Shown here: positions 1 to 9,258 of the stretch, piece after piece
How the letters are laid out: each line of letters opens with the position of its first letter
Position numbering within the stretch: position 1 is the first letter of the stretch
Assembly: GCF_900106075.1 (NCBI RefSeq)
Contig: NZ_LT629794.1
Coordinates: 972,001 to 1,036,000, forward strand
Reading direction: 5' to 3'
From: Polaribacter sp. Hel1_33_78
Lineage (GTDB): Bacteria > Bacteroidota > Bacteroidia > Flavobacteriales > Flavobacteriaceae
Length of the DNA: 64,000 nucleotides
Program-made: the position numbers and the translations under genes
Notes under the pieces: generated by a model
What the model was told of the DNA's origin: nothing
What the model saw: the letters and a program-made list of their open reading frames with translations, nothing else
Database searches by the model: none

Positions 1-613
1 TAAATACAATTCGGGACAATATGTCAATCTAATCAAAGGAAACCTCAAAAGAAGTTATTCAGTAGCCAATGCCTTTAAAGAAAAAACAAGTTTGGAGTTC
101 TTTATCAAAAAATATGAAAAGGGATTGATGAGTCAATATTGGTTTGAGGAAGCCAAGGAGAATGATTTGTTAAGAATGGAAGGTCCTTTAGGGTCTTTTT
201 TTCTAAGAGAATCTAATTATGAAAACATCGTTTTCTTAGCAACAGGCACAGGTATTGCGCCTATCAAAGCAATCCTTGAGAACATTCGAGAGTCTACTTC
301 TGACTTTAAACATAAAAAGTTTTTTGTTTTTGTTGGAGCTCGATATAAAGAGGATTTATTCTGGGAGCCAAATCTTGAAAATAAAAATATAGAAATTAAA
401 TATATTCCTGTACTTTCGCGTCAAAAAGAAGATTGGTCAGTAGAGAAAGGATATGTACAAGATGCAGTTTTAAAACAAAAGATCAATTTAGAGAATACAC
501 AAGTTTATGCTTGTGGTTCTAATGAAATGATTCAATCAGCAAAAAAAGTATTTATGCAAAACTCTTTGAAAGAAAATAATTTCTTTTCAGATGCCTTTGT
601 AGAAACAAATTAA
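1..613 (+). CDS. ddhD: CDP-6-deoxyglucoseen reductase-type flavoprotein (5' truncated)
   Basis: The reading frame is open from base 2, so the gene starts upstream of the window; a TTG at 92 is not the start. The visible 203 residues hold the FAD-binding RSYSV motif near the edge, the NAD-binding GTGIAP motif, a C-terminal CGSNEM motif and an aromatic-rich end. These are marks of the ferredoxin-NADP reductase fold of AscD/DdhD (E3). In that family an N-terminal plant-type [2Fe-2S] domain precedes this part; it would lie outside the window. The enzyme passes electrons from NADH to the 3-dehydrase DdhC, whose gene is three genes downstream in the same unit. The gap to ddhA is 10 bases. The context makes the role much more specific than the sequence alone would. 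Confidence 0.85.
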   Translation, partial: KYNSGQYVNLIKGNLKRSYSVANAFKEKTSLEFFIKKYEKGLMSQYWFEEAKENDLLRMEGPLGSFFLRESNYENIVFLATGTGIAPIKAILENIRESTSDFKHKKFFVFVGARYKEDLFWEPNLENKNIEIKYIPVLSRQKEDWSVEKGYVQDAVLKQKINLENTQVYACGSNEMIQSAKKVFMQNSLKENNFFSDAFVETN

Positions 614-623
614 AAAAAGAAAT

Positions 624-1397
624 ATGAAAGCAGTAATTTTAGCAGGTGGTTTAGGAACGCGATTAAGTGAAGAAACTGTATCAAAACCAAAACCGATGGT
701 CGAAGTAGGAGGAAAACCAATTTTATGGCATATTATGAAAACCTATTCTCATTATGGGATTAATGATTTTATAATATGTTGCGGCTATAAAGGATATGTT
801 ATCAAGGAATATTTTGCGAATTATTTTAAACACCAGTCAGACATTACGTTTAAAATGATTGATAATAAGATGATTGTGCATGAAAAAAGAGCAGAACCTT
901 GGACCGTTACTTTAATTGACACTGGTGATAATTCTATGACGGGTGGAAGATTAAAACGAGTTGCAACCTATTTGAAAGATGAAGAAGCATTTTGTTTTAC
1001 GTATGGCGATGGTGTTGCTGATATCGATATTAAAGCATTATTAGCTTTTCATAAATCTCATGGAAAAGAGGCTACATTGTCAGCTGCTTTTCCTCCAGGT
1101 AGATTTGGAGCTTTAGATATACGTGAAGGTCAAGTTATGAAGTTTCAAGAAAAACCGAGAGGAGATGGGGCTTTAATCAATGCTGGTTTTTTTGTATTAT
1201 CGCCCAAAGTACTAGATAGAATAGAAAACGACGGTACGGTTTGGGAGCAAGAACCCTTAAAAGCATTGGCTGCAGATAAGCAGTTAATGGCATTTAAACA
1301 CGAAGGGTTTTGGCAGCCTATGGATACGTTAAGAGACAAAACGCATTTGCAAAAATTATGGGATACTAATAAAGCACCTTGGAAAGTATGGAAGTAA
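624..1397 (+). CDS. ddhA: Glucose-1-phosphate cytidylyltransferase
   Basis: This enzyme makes CDP-glucose from CTP and glucose-1-phosphate, the entry step to CDP-3,6-dideoxyhexoses. The 257-residue length is typical of RfbF/DdhA/AscA. The N terminus has the nucleotidyltransferase signature AGGLGTRLSEET followed by KPKPMVEVGGKPILWH, and FTYGDGVAD supplies the metal-binding aspartates. The ATG at 624 is the first residue of the conserved domain. The 3' end overlaps the ddhB start by 10 bases, which points to coupled translation. It lies in one compact unit with ddhD, ddhB and ddhC. Confidence 0.95.
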   Translation: MKAVILAGGLGTRLSEETVSKPKPMVEVGGKPILWHIMKTYSHYGINDFIICCGYKGYVIKEYFANYFKHQSDITFKMIDNKMIVHEKRAEPWTVTLIDTGDNSMTGGRLKRVATYLKDEEAFCFTYGDGVADIDIKALLAFHKSHGKEATLSAAFPPGRFGALDIREGQVMKFQEKPRGDGALINAGFFVLSPKVLDRIENDGTVWEQEPLKALAADKQLMAFKHEGFWQPMDTLRDKTHLQKLWDTNKAPWKVWK

Positions 1398-2461
1398 CAA
1401 AAGGAAAAGTAAACAAAAAATTTTGGAAATCTAAAAAAGTATTCTTATCCGGTCATACTGGATTTAAAGGTTCTTGGGTTTCTTTATGGTTGCAATCTAT
1501 GGGAGCAATTGTTAAAGGGTATTCATTAGAACCAAATACAAAACCAAATCTTTTCACAGAAGCAAATGTTGAAGAAAACATGAACTCTGAATTTGGTGAT
1601 ATTAGAAATTTGAATCAAATTTCTAAATCGATGCTTGACTTTAATCCAGATATTTTAATTCATATGGCTGCACAACCTTTGGTGCGTCTTTCATATCAAG
1701 AACCTGTAGATACCTATACAACAAATGTTATAGGTACTGTTAACGTGCTGGAAGCTGCTAGAAGTTGTCCTAATTTGAAAGCTATAGTTTCTGTAACTAC
1801 AGATAAATGTTATGAAAATAATGAATGGGATTGGGGTTATAGAGAAAATGAACCCATGGGAGGGCACGATCCTTATAGCAGTAGTAAAGGGTGTGCAGAG
1901 TTAGTAACTTCAGCATATAGACGCTCTTTTTTTAATTCGGAAGACACTGCTTCTTTAGCATCTGCAAGAGCGGGTAACGTAATAGGAGGTGGAGACTGGG
2001 CCGATGATAGACTAATTCCAGATATTTTAAAAGCATTTGAAAAATCGGAGTCTGTCGTTATTAGAAATCCAATATCTACTCGACCTTGGCAACATGTATT
2101 AGAGCCTCTTTCGGGATATTTAGTATTAGCTCAAGAGTTATTTGAAAACGGAAAGGAATATGCTGAAGGGTGGAATTTTGGACCCAAAGATGAAGATTGC
2201 CAACCCGTAAACTGGATTTTAGATAAAATGGTGTCTAATTGGGGTGAAGGAGCAAGTTGGGAGTTAGATAAAAATAACAATCCTCATGAAGCAGGTTTTT
2301 TAAAATTAGATTGCTCAAAAGCGGCTAATAGATTAAAATGGCAACCAAAGTGGAGTTTACAACAAACTCTAAAACTAATCATAGAATGGCATCAAGTTTA
2401 TGTAAATAAAGGCGATGTAAAAGAACAATGTTTAACAGAAATTAAAAAATATTCAAATTAA
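1388..2461 (+). CDS. ddhB: CDP-glucose 4,6-dehydratase
   Basis: This extended short-chain dehydrogenase converts CDP-glucose to CDP-4-keto-6-deoxyglucose. The N terminus carries the Rossmann motif GHTGFKGSW, and the catalytic YSSSKGCAE (YxxxK) lies near the middle; AAQPLVRLSY and RAGNVIGGGDWADDR are typical of RfbG. An in-frame TTG at 1379 also exists, but the ATG at 1388 fits the family better and still overlaps ddhA. The stop TAA shares its last base with the ATG of ddhC (TAATG), again suggesting translational coupling. Confidence 0.95.
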   Translation: MEVTKGKVNKKFWKSKKVFLSGHTGFKGSWVSLWLQSMGAIVKGYSLEPNTKPNLFTEANVEENMNSEFGDIRNLNQISKSMLDFNPDILIHMAAQPLVRLSYQEPVDTYTTNVIGTVNVLEAARSCPNLKAIVSVTTDKCYENNEWDWGYRENEPMGGHDPYSSSKGCAELVTSAYRRSFFNSEDTASLASARAGNVIGGGDWADDRLIPDILKAFEKSESVVIRNPISTRPWQHVLEPLSGYLVLAQELFENGKEYAEGWNFGPKDEDCQPVNWILDKMVSNWGEGASWELDKNNNPHEAGFLKLDCSKAANRLKWQPKWSLQQTLKLIIEWHQVYVNKGDVKEQCLTEIKKYSN

Positions 2462-3786
2462 TGGAATCTCAAGATAAATTAAACTCACTAAGAGAAGAAA
2501 TAGCAAGTTTAGTCACTAAATATGCTGCAGAACAATATAAACCTACCACATTTGTTAAAGGGGTGACTTTGATTCCACCTTCTGGAAAATTATTAGGGGA
2601 AGAAGAATTACAAAATATGGTTTCAGCTTCTTTAGATGGCTGGTTAACTACAGGAAGATTTAATACTGAGTTTGAACAAAAATTAGCCGCATTTTTAGGT
2701 GTAAAATACTGTTTATCTGTAAATTCTGGTTCATCCGCAAATTTAGTAGCTTTTAGCACACTAACTTCACCAAAATTAGGAGATAGAGCTATAAAAAAAG
2801 GAGATGAAGTAATTGGAGTTGCAGCAGGTTTTCCAACTACGGTGAATCCAATTATTCAATTTGGTGCAGTACCTGTATTTGTAGACGTAGATATTAAAAC
2901 ACATAATATCAACGTAGATTTAATTGAGGCTGCAATTACGCCTAAAACAAAAGCAATTATGTTAGCGCATGCCTTAGGGAATCCTTTTAATGTGGGCAGA
3001 GTAAAAGAAATTTGTGATAAGCATAATCTATGGTTAATTGAAGATACCTGTGATGCTTTAGGAGCTGAGTACAACGGTCAAAAATGTGGAACTTTTGGAG
3101 ATATTGGTACCTTAAGTTTTTACCCAGCACACCATATGACGATGGGAGAAGGAGGTGCTGTTTTTATGAATGATCCACAATTAAAAGTGATTGCAGAATC
3201 TTTTAGAGATTGGGGAAGAGATTGTTATTGTCCACCAGGCTGTGATAATACTTGTGGTTGCAGATTTGAGCAAAAACACGGGGATTTACCTTTTGGATAT
3301 GACCATAAATATGTGTATTCACATTCTGGGTATAATTTAAAAATAACGGACATGCAGGCCGCTTGTGGGTTAGCGCAGTTAGGGAAATTAGAATTTTTCA
3401 TCGAAAAGAGAAGAAGTAATTACACCTATTTAAGAAATAAATTAGAATCATTAACTGATTTTATCCATTTACCAGTACCTACTCCTAATAGTAATCCTTC
3501 TTGGTTTGGCTTCCCAATTACATTAAAAGATGATTGCGGTGTCTCAAGGGTAGATGTTACGAAGTTTTTAGATTCACATAAAATTGGGTCTCGATTGCTT
3601 TTTGCAGGAAACTTATTAAAACAGCCTTATTTTAAAGATGTTGAATATAGAGTGGTGGGAGATTTAACGCATACAGAAAAAACAATGAATGACACATTTT
3701 GGATTGGGGTACAGCCAGCATTAGATGAAGTTCATTTTGACTTTGTAGCTGATAAAATGGAAGAGTTATTTGGGTTAAATTTTTAA
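2461..3786 (+). CDS. ddhC: CDP-4-keto-6-deoxyglucose 3-dehydrase (E1)
   Basis: This is a PMP-dependent, iron-sulfur 3-dehydrase of the DegT/aminotransferase fold that removes the C3 hydroxyl with DdhD as electron donor. Two diagnostic features are visible. The usual PLP-binding lysine is replaced by His224 in PAHHMTMGEGG, so no internal aldimine can form. Cysteines 197, 255, 257 and 265 reproduce the C-x57-C-x-C-x7-C spacing described for the [2Fe-2S] cluster of Yersinia E1. Asp195 would contact the cofactor pyridine nitrogen. The length of 441 residues is normal. It follows ddhB with a one-base overlap and is followed after 3 bases by the epimerase gene. Confidence 0.97.
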   Translation: MESQDKLNSLREEIASLVTKYAAEQYKPTTFVKGVTLIPPSGKLLGEEELQNMVSASLDGWLTTGRFNTEFEQKLAAFLGVKYCLSVNSGSSANLVAFSTLTSPKLGDRAIKKGDEVIGVAAGFPTTVNPIIQFGAVPVFVDVDIKTHNINVDLIEAAITPKTKAIMLAHALGNPFNVGRVKEICDKHNLWLIEDTCDALGAEYNGQKCGTFGDIGTLSFYPAHHMTMGEGGAVFMNDPQLKVIAESFRDWGRDCYCPPGCDNTCGCRFEQKHGDLPFGYDHKYVYSHSGYNLKITDMQAACGLAQLGKLEFFIEKRRSNYTYLRNKLESLTDFIHLPVPTPNSNPSWFGFPITLKDDCGVSRVDVTKFLDSHKIGSRLLFAGNLLKQPYFKDVEYRVVGDLTHTEKTMNDTFWIGVQPALDEVHFDFVADKMEELFGLNF

Positions 3787-3789
3787 TTG

Positions 3790-4332
3790 ATGACTTTAGA
3801 AACTACTATTTTAGAAGGTGTTTTTATTATTAACAACTTCAATGCTTCTGACGAAAGAGGACTTTTTGTTAAGACCTTTAACAAAGAAACTTTTGAGAAT
3901 AATAATATACCATTTTCTATTAGAGAATCTTATTTTTCTTTAAGTAAAAAAAACGTGATCAGAGGGATGCATTTTCAAATGCCCCCTCATGATCATGAAA
4001 AATTAGTTTATGTACCCATAGGGGCAATATTGGATGTTGTACTTGATTTAAGAAAAGAGTCTGAAACTTATATGAAACATTTTAGTGTAGAATTAACTGA
4101 TAACAATTACAAGTCAATTTTTATACCTAAAGGTTGTGCTCATGGTTTTAAGGCTTTGGAGGATAACACTATAACAGTTTATAATGTAGCCACAGAATAC
4201 AATGCCAATGCTGATATGGGTATTAAATATGATTCCTTTGGTTATAATTGGCAATTAGAAGCACCAATATTATCAAATCGAGATATTGATTTTTTAACCT
4301 TTAAAGAGTATATGATTAATAATCCTTTTTAG
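3790..4332 (+). CDS. RmlC-like sugar-nucleotide epimerase (AscE-like)
   Basis: This is a cupin of the dTDP-4-dehydrorhamnose 3,5-epimerase family, 180 residues. RGMHFQMPPHDHEKLV holds the catalytic histidine region, GAILDVVLDLRK follows it, and IPKGCAHGFKALED is the second family block. The ATG at 3790 is preferred over an adjacent in-frame TTG. No RmlA, RmlB or RmlD is visible here, and it sits directly behind the CDP-3,6-dideoxyhexose genes. The likely substrate is therefore CDP-3,6-dideoxy-4-keto-glucose, with C5 epimerised as by AscE in ascarylose synthesis. The family call is firm; the substrate is inference. Confidence 0.8.
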   Translation: MTLETTILEGVFIINNFNASDERGLFVKTFNKETFENNNIPFSIRESYFSLSKKNVIRGMHFQMPPHDHEKLVYVPIGAILDVVLDLRKESETYMKHFSVELTDNNYKSIFIPKGCAHGFKALEDNTITVYNVATEYNANADMGIKYDSFGYNWQLEAPILSNRDIDFLTFKEYMINNPF

Positions 4333-4333
4333 A

Positions 4334-5224
4334 ATGTGTAAAAGAATTTTAATAACAGGAAGTACAGGATTTGTTGGTAAACACTTAATTCCAAAATTAA
4401 TTGAAAATGAATATGAAATTTTAGAAATTACAAGAAGTATATCTAAATCAGATGATTTTTTTGGAAATAAAACACAAAAAATTGAGGTTAATGATGCTAA
4501 TTTTAATCAAAAGATTAAATTTTTTAAACCAGAAATTGTAATTCATTTAGCATCCTATTTAACTTCTTCGGATGAATGGACAGATGTTGAAAAACTTGTT
4601 GATACTAACATTCTTTTTTTGTCAAAAATATTAGATGCTGTAAAAACAAATGAGTTAAAATTATTTGTAAATACCGGAACATTTGCTGAATATTTTAAAG
4701 GCGATGGTGAATTACTTCCCGCTTATTTTTATGCTGCAACTAAAACGGCTTCGAGAGCTATAGTTGACTATTATGCAAATGCTTATAATTTTAAACAGAC
4801 AACAGTAGTACCCTATACAATTTATGGAGGTGTTGATACTCAAAAAAAAATAATAGATTTAATTTTTGATTCTACCAATTCTAAAGAGCCTTTGCAACTA
4901 TCACCAGGAGAACAAGTGTTAGATTTTATTCACATAGATGATGTAGTTAATTTTTACTTAAGCTTAATAGATAACATAAACATATTGCCTAATACAAGTG
5001 AGTTTAAATTGGGTACAGGTATAGGAACCAACTTAAAAGAATTGGCAAAAATAGTAGAAGAAGTTTCTGGTGAAAAAACAAATATTAATTGGGGAGGCAA
5101 GCCTTATAGAAAATCGGATGTTATGTATGCTGTAGCGGACCAACGACAAAATAAAAATATTTTAGGTTGGTTTAATAAAATAAATATTGAGCAAGGAGTT
5201 AAAATTAAAATTAATGATAAGTAA
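4334..5224 (+). CDS. NAD(P)-dependent CDP-4-keto-3,6-dideoxyhexose reductase
   Basis: This is an extended SDR protein of 296 residues with the Rossmann motif ITGSTGFVGKH at the N terminus, the catalytic YAATKTASRAIV (YxxxK), and VPYTIYGG after it. Overall it resembles the reductases that end CDP-abequose, CDP-paratose or CDP-ascarylose synthesis (RfbJ/AscF type). It starts one base after the epimerase stop, so the two probably act in sequence: C5 epimerisation, then reduction of the 4-keto group. The stereochemistry of the product cannot be read from the sequence. Its last 11 bases overlap the next gene. Confidence 0.75.
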   Translation: MCKRILITGSTGFVGKHLIPKLIENEYEILEITRSISKSDDFFGNKTQKIEVNDANFNQKIKFFKPEIVIHLASYLTSSDEWTDVEKLVDTNILFLSKILDAVKTNELKLFVNTGTFAEYFKGDGELLPAYFYAATKTASRAIVDYYANAYNFKQTTVVPYTIYGGVDTQKKIIDLIFDSTNSKEPLQLSPGEQVLDFIHIDDVVNFYLSLIDNINILPNTSEFKLGTGIGTNLKELAKIVEEVSGEKTNINWGGKPYRKSDVMYAVADQRQNKNILGWFNKINIEQGVKIKINDK

Positions 5225-5816
5225 ATTACTGATTTTTTTCAAAAAGGGTTATACTTTTTTAACAAGAAGGATAATGATTTTTTTTTATTCGTTTCAATTT
5301 AAAAAAATTGGCAAAAATTCAGTTATACATAAACAACTAATTTTAAATTTTAAAGAGGGAATATCAATTGGAGACAGAGTAGTTTTGATGCCTAATAGTA
5401 GAATTGAATTGATTACAAAATATGCTAATGAAAAATATCAACCACAATTAATTATAAATGATTTTTCACAAATTCATCAAAATTGTCATATTACATGTGC
5501 AGAAGAAATCAAAATTGGTAAAAATGTAATTATTGTAGCTAATGTTACAATAACAGATATTATACATCCTCATGAGGATATATCTATCCCAATAAACAAA
5601 GCAAAAATAAAAACATTTCCTGTAGAAATTGGTGACGAAACATATGTCTACAATAATGCTGTTATTCTCCCAGGAGTTAAAATAGGTAAACACTGTATTA
5701 TTGGAGCAAATAGTGTTGTAAATTCTAATATTCCTGATTATTCAATTGCGGTTGGAAATCCAGCAAAAGTAATTAAACAATATAATTTTAAAACAAAAAA
5801 ATGGGAAAGGGTTTAA
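5214..5816 (+). CDS. Left-handed beta-helix acyltransferase
   Basis: This is a 200-residue acetyltransferase-type protein with hexapeptide repeats, visible as INDFSQIHQNCHI, IKIGKNVIIVANV and VKIGKHCIIGANS. It ends with the GNPAKVIK motif common in sugar O- or N-acetyltransferases. The ATG at 5214 overlaps the preceding stop; an upstream in-frame TTG at 5187 would add nine residues and is less likely. Its 3' end overlaps the flippase gene by 16 bases. It probably decorates a sugar of the repeat unit with acetyl groups; the acceptor is unknown. Confidence 0.8.
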   Translation: MISKLLIFFKKGYTFLTRRIMIFFYSFQFKKIGKNSVIHKQLILNFKEGISIGDRVVLMPNSRIELITKYANEKYQPQLIINDFSQIHQNCHITCAEEIKIGKNVIIVANVTITDIIHPHEDISIPINKAKIKTFPVEIGDETYVYNNAVILPGVKIGKHCIIGANSVVNSNIPDYSIAVGNPAKVIKQYNFKTKKWERV

Positions 5817-7114
5817 TCTCTAGGAAAATTTCTTTTGGATTTATTGCGGGAATTACAAGTATAGGAATCGATGGTATTGCTGGGTTAATAGTTTTACCAA
5901 TGTTAATTAAATTTCTAAGTGAAGAAATTGCTGGTATTTGGTTATTTTTTATATCCTTTACAGTTTTAATACGCCTTGGGCAAGCTGGTTTAGCACCTGT
6001 CGTAACTCGTATATCAGCAAAATTAAAATCTACGTACCCTTCATTAGAGGTTAATAATAGTATTTGGGCTACTGTAAAATGGAGCTATAGTATTGCTACT
6101 TTATTAGTTATTTTAATTTGTTCTGTAATTTATGTGTTTTATATTTATTTTGTTTTAAAAGAGCAAAACTTTATATTTCAAGGTACTTTATGTTGGTTGC
6201 TTTTGTCTGTAAGTTTTATGTTACGAATTTATTTTATTAAATATTTTCATCTAATAAATGGCTTTGGCGAGGTAGGTTGGGATAAGTTTATACAAATTTT
6301 TATAGCTCTAATTAATTTAATAGGTTTTTACTTTGTATTAAAATTAGATTTTGGTTTTTGGTCTTTAGGAGCTGTTTATTTATTATCAGGTATAATTTTT
6401 TCTTTCTTTGCTAAAACTACGTTTAATAGGCTTAATAAAGGGTACATAATTACTAAAAGCTCGTATACTACAGTTAAAGAGGTCATGAGTATGTTTAGTG
6501 AAAGTGGAAAAATTCTTATGTTAAACATTACTTCTTTTATAGTTTTACAATCTAATTTCTTTGTGATAGAACGTTTAATTGGTTTAGAAGTTATACCCTA
6601 TTATGCTGGACTTCAAAGAGTAACTACACTTATTTTAGCAGTTTCAGGAATGGTTACCACAATGATGTATCCTTTTATTTCACAAAAATTTGCTCAAAAT
6701 GATGTAAATGGAATGCTACAACTTGTAAAACGAAATGTAGTAATATCCTTAAGTGTTGCAACTTTATTGAGTGTTGTAGTTTTTATAGCTGCCCCAATAC
6801 TATTTCCTTTATGGCTAGGAGAGGGCTCTTATTTAGGAGCCAATATTTTTGGACCCATGCTTATCTTGGTGGTTTTATATGTTAACCACAATGCATTTGC
6901 TAATTCCATTATTGCTACAGGAGCAAATACGTTTATAATACCAGCAATTATAAACGCCTGCTTAACTTTGCCATTATCCATATTTGGAGGGATACAATAT
7001 GGTTTGCAAGGAATAGTAGTTGCTAATTTAATAGCGTTAGTTTTGCCTTCATTTTATGTTGTAGTATGGTCTATTAAATACCTTAAAGCACTAAAATTAA
7101 ATTATAATGATTAA
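5801..7114 (+). CDS. wzx: Wzx-type polysaccharide flippase
   Basis: This integral membrane protein of 437 residues has about 12 hydrophobic segments and belongs to the MOP superfamily (polysaccharide transport, MatE-like). It would flip the undecaprenyl-linked repeat unit across the inner membrane. It is the only flippase-like gene of the locus and sits a few genes from the polymerase candidate, as expected for a Wzx/Wzy pathway. The start overlaps the acetyltransferase gene and the end overlaps the next gene by 8 bases. As usual for Wzx, the sequence has no catalytic signature, so the call rests on topology, length and context. Confidence 0.85.
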   Translation: MGKGLISRKISFGFIAGITSIGIDGIAGLIVLPMLIKFLSEEIAGIWLFFISFTVLIRLGQAGLAPVVTRISAKLKSTYPSLEVNNSIWATVKWSYSIATLLVILICSVIYVFYIYFVLKEQNFIFQGTLCWLLLSVSFMLRIYFIKYFHLINGFGEVGWDKFIQIFIALINLIGFYFVLKLDFGFWSLGAVYLLSGIIFSFFAKTTFNRLNKGYIITKSSYTTVKEVMSMFSESGKILMLNITSFIVLQSNFFVIERLIGLEVIPYYAGLQRVTTLILAVSGMVTTMMYPFISQKFAQNDVNGMLQLVKRNVVISLSVATLLSVVVFIAAPILFPLWLGEGSYLGANIFGPMLILVVLYVNHNAFANSIIATGANTFIIPAIINACLTLPLSIFGGIQYGLQGIVVANLIALVLPSFYVVVWSIKYLKALKLNYND

Positions 7115-8033
7115 AACTTTAAATGACAATAAGCTATTTTCAATAGGTTTACCTGTAGTTAAAGACGTTTTTTTAACAGAAGCTATTAAGTCTTGTTTAA
7201 AACAAACGTACACTAATTTTGAAATAGTTTTAGTTAATAATGCAAAAACAGCTGATTTTAAGGATAAAATAAGAGATATTTATAATTCTTTTAACGATGA
7301 TAGAATTAAATATCATGAAAATGAAGTGCAATTAGCCATGATAGATAATTGGAATTTGACGTTGAAACTATCTAGTGGCGATCTTTTTTCTATTTTATGT
7401 GATGACGATTTATGGGAATCAAATTATATAGAGGAGATGGTAAAATTATCTCAACAAAATTTAAATTGTAATTTATTTCATTGTAGAGTTAAAATTATTT
7501 ATGAAGGTAGTGATAGAGCTATTTTATCATCTTTATGTTCTGAGTTTGAAAATTCATTTGATTTTATTTATCATCGTATAATGGGCTATAGAAAAATGTA
7601 TTTATCAGACTTTACAGTAAGGGTGAATGCTCTAAATAAAATAGGGGGATTTTTTGCAATGCCTGATGGTTGGGGTAGTGATGATTTAACATGGTTTAAA
7701 CTAAGTCTTGAAGGAGGTGTGGCGTATACATCAAAAATTTTATTTATTTATCGTAATCATAAAAACAATATTAGTAATACTGTAAATATCAAAAATAAAT
7801 GGAATAGTATTCCCAAATATGCAGATTTCATTAAAAAATATATTGTTGGCAAAGATTTAAATAAAAAGGATGAAATACTACAAAAATTGATATTGGATGA
7901 GCTACCAAATTATAAAAAACGTGGTTTTGCTTCTTTGTATCATAAAAAAATTATGAGTTACAAATATTTGCCATCTAGCTTAAAAAAAATTATTTCAAAA
8001 ATTTCTAGATTAATAATTTTTACAATAAAATAG
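7107..8033 (+). CDS. Family 2 glycosyltransferase
   Basis: This is a GT-A fold glycosyltransferase of 308 residues. The N terminus reads SIGLPVVKDVFLTEAIKSCL, followed by QTYTNFEIVLVNN, the typical GT2 opening, and LCDDDLWESNYI carries the metal-binding DxD-type motif. GWGSDDLTWFKLS later fits the acceptor and catalytic-base region. There is no signal peptide and no strong transmembrane segment, so it acts at the cytoplasmic face on the lipid-linked repeat unit. Donor and linkage cannot be told from the sequence. Confidence 0.88.
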   Translation: MIKTLNDNKLFSIGLPVVKDVFLTEAIKSCLKQTYTNFEIVLVNNAKTADFKDKIRDIYNSFNDDRIKYHENEVQLAMIDNWNLTLKLSSGDLFSILCDDDLWESNYIEEMVKLSQQNLNCNLFHCRVKIIYEGSDRAILSSLCSEFENSFDFIYHRIMGYRKMYLSDFTVRVNALNKIGGFFAMPDGWGSDDLTWFKLSLEGGVAYTSKILFIYRNHKNNISNTVNIKNKWNSIPKYADFIKKYIVGKDLNKKDEILQKLILDELPNYKKRGFASLYHKKIMSYKYLPSSLKKIISKISRLIIFTIK

Positions 8034-8040
8034 TATTTAA

Positions 8041-9258
8041 ATGAAAGTTAAAGTAAAATCAATTAAATTTTTTTTTCTCACGTTTGTAATATTAGTATTT
8101 ACACATTTCTTTTCTTTTAAAGGAATTAATATTCAAGTTTACAAAGGATTAGAAATTATTTTGTTGTTATTATTTTTATGGATAACAATTACTGGCAGTA
8201 GGTATAATATAAAAATGCATTTTAAAAATTATGTGTACCTTTTTATACTATTACCACTTATTAGTATAATACCTGCTTACATATCTCATAATCAAGATAT
8301 TTCTTTATCCATTTACATGTGGCGATTTGAATTAATATGGTTGTTATATTTTGTTTTGCATAGAATTAATATCTCAGCTACTGATGTTATTAGGTCGATT
8401 ATAGTGCTGGCAGTCTTATATGTGACAATTTCTATCATTCAACAACTAACTTATCCATCTTATTGGTTTTACACTAGAGGAGACTCTGTATTAACAGGTA
8501 AAGAAATTGAAATTAGATTAGGGTTTTATAGGTACATGATTAGCGGTATTGATATCTTAATTATTGCTTTTTTTATAATATTTCAAAAGTTTATTTTAAA
8601 AATTAATCTTCTAAATAAAACAGCTATTTTATGTTATTTTTTTCTGATTGGGATTTATATATTTATGACAAGACAAGTACTATTTGGTGTGATCATAAAT
8701 ATTCTTTTAGCATTTTTACTTATAAAATCATTTAATAAAAAAATAGCATTATTCATAGGAATAATAATTGTAACACTTATAGTTTCTATGAATGTTGAGA
8801 GTTTATTTGGGGAGTTGATAACCTCTGCACAAGACGATACTACGAATGATAACTATGTAAGATTTCAATCTTATAATTTCTTCTTATATGATTATTGGGA
8901 TGGTTACGGTACTATATTATTTGGTAATGGTCCAGAACATCAAAGTTCAACCTATGGCAAGGAAATTCAGAAATATAAGGATTTTAATGGGTTCTATAGA
9001 AATGATATCGGTATAATAGGTGCTATTAATAAAAATGGCGTAATCTATGGGATAACATTTCTTCATCTTCTTTTCTGTATTTATTTTAGACATAGAAGAA
9101 GTTTAGAGATTTATCAAAAACAGTTCTTATTGTATACGACAGTTTTATGTATCATGATTTTTCCATTTAGTCAAACTTTTGCAACAGTGGTGTTTGTAGT
9201 TTTTTTATATTTAATAGATCAAAGTATTCACACAAAAAAAATAAAAAAAATTGTTTAA
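8041..9258 (+). CDS. wzy: Wzy-type O-antigen/EPS polymerase candidate
   Basis: This multi-spanning membrane protein of 405 residues has about 10-11 hydrophobic helices and one large hydrophilic loop in its C-terminal half (around SAQDDTTNDNYVRFQSYNF to RNDIGIIGAINK). That layout is typical of O-antigen polymerase or ligase-like proteins. The arginine-containing loop and the location between glycosyltransferases support Wzy. Sequence conservation is always weak in this family, so the assignment rests on topology and context. It overlaps the following gene by 8 bases. Confidence 0.75.
   Translation: MKVKVKSIKFFFLTFVILVFTHFFSFKGINIQVYKGLEIILLLLFLWITITGSRYNIKMHFKNYVYLFILLPLISIIPAYISHNQDISLSIYMWRFELIWLLYFVLHRINISATDVIRSIIVLAVLYVTISIIQQLTYPSYWFYTRGDSVLTGKEIEIRLGFYRYMISGIDILIIAFFIIFQKFILKINLLNKTAILCYFFLIGIYIFMTRQVLFGVIINILLAFLLIKSFNKKIALFIGIIIVTLIVSMNVESLFGELITSAQDDTTNDNYVRFQSYNFFLYDYWDGYGTILFGNGPEHQSSTYGKEIQKYKDFNGFYRNDIGIIGAINKNGVIYGITFLHLLFCIYFRHRRSLEIYQKQFLLYTTVLCIMIFPFSQTFATVVFVVFLYLIDQSIHTKKIKKIV

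Noticed and set aside
92..613. Start of the reductase at the in-frame TTG at 92
   Set aside because: The frame continues upstream to the window edge and encodes the conserved FAD-binding RSYSV motif before this point.
2461..3786. Degenerate aminotransferase because the PLP lysine is missing
   Set aside because: Histidine at this site together with the cysteine spacing is the diagnostic state of the 3-dehydrase E1, not decay.
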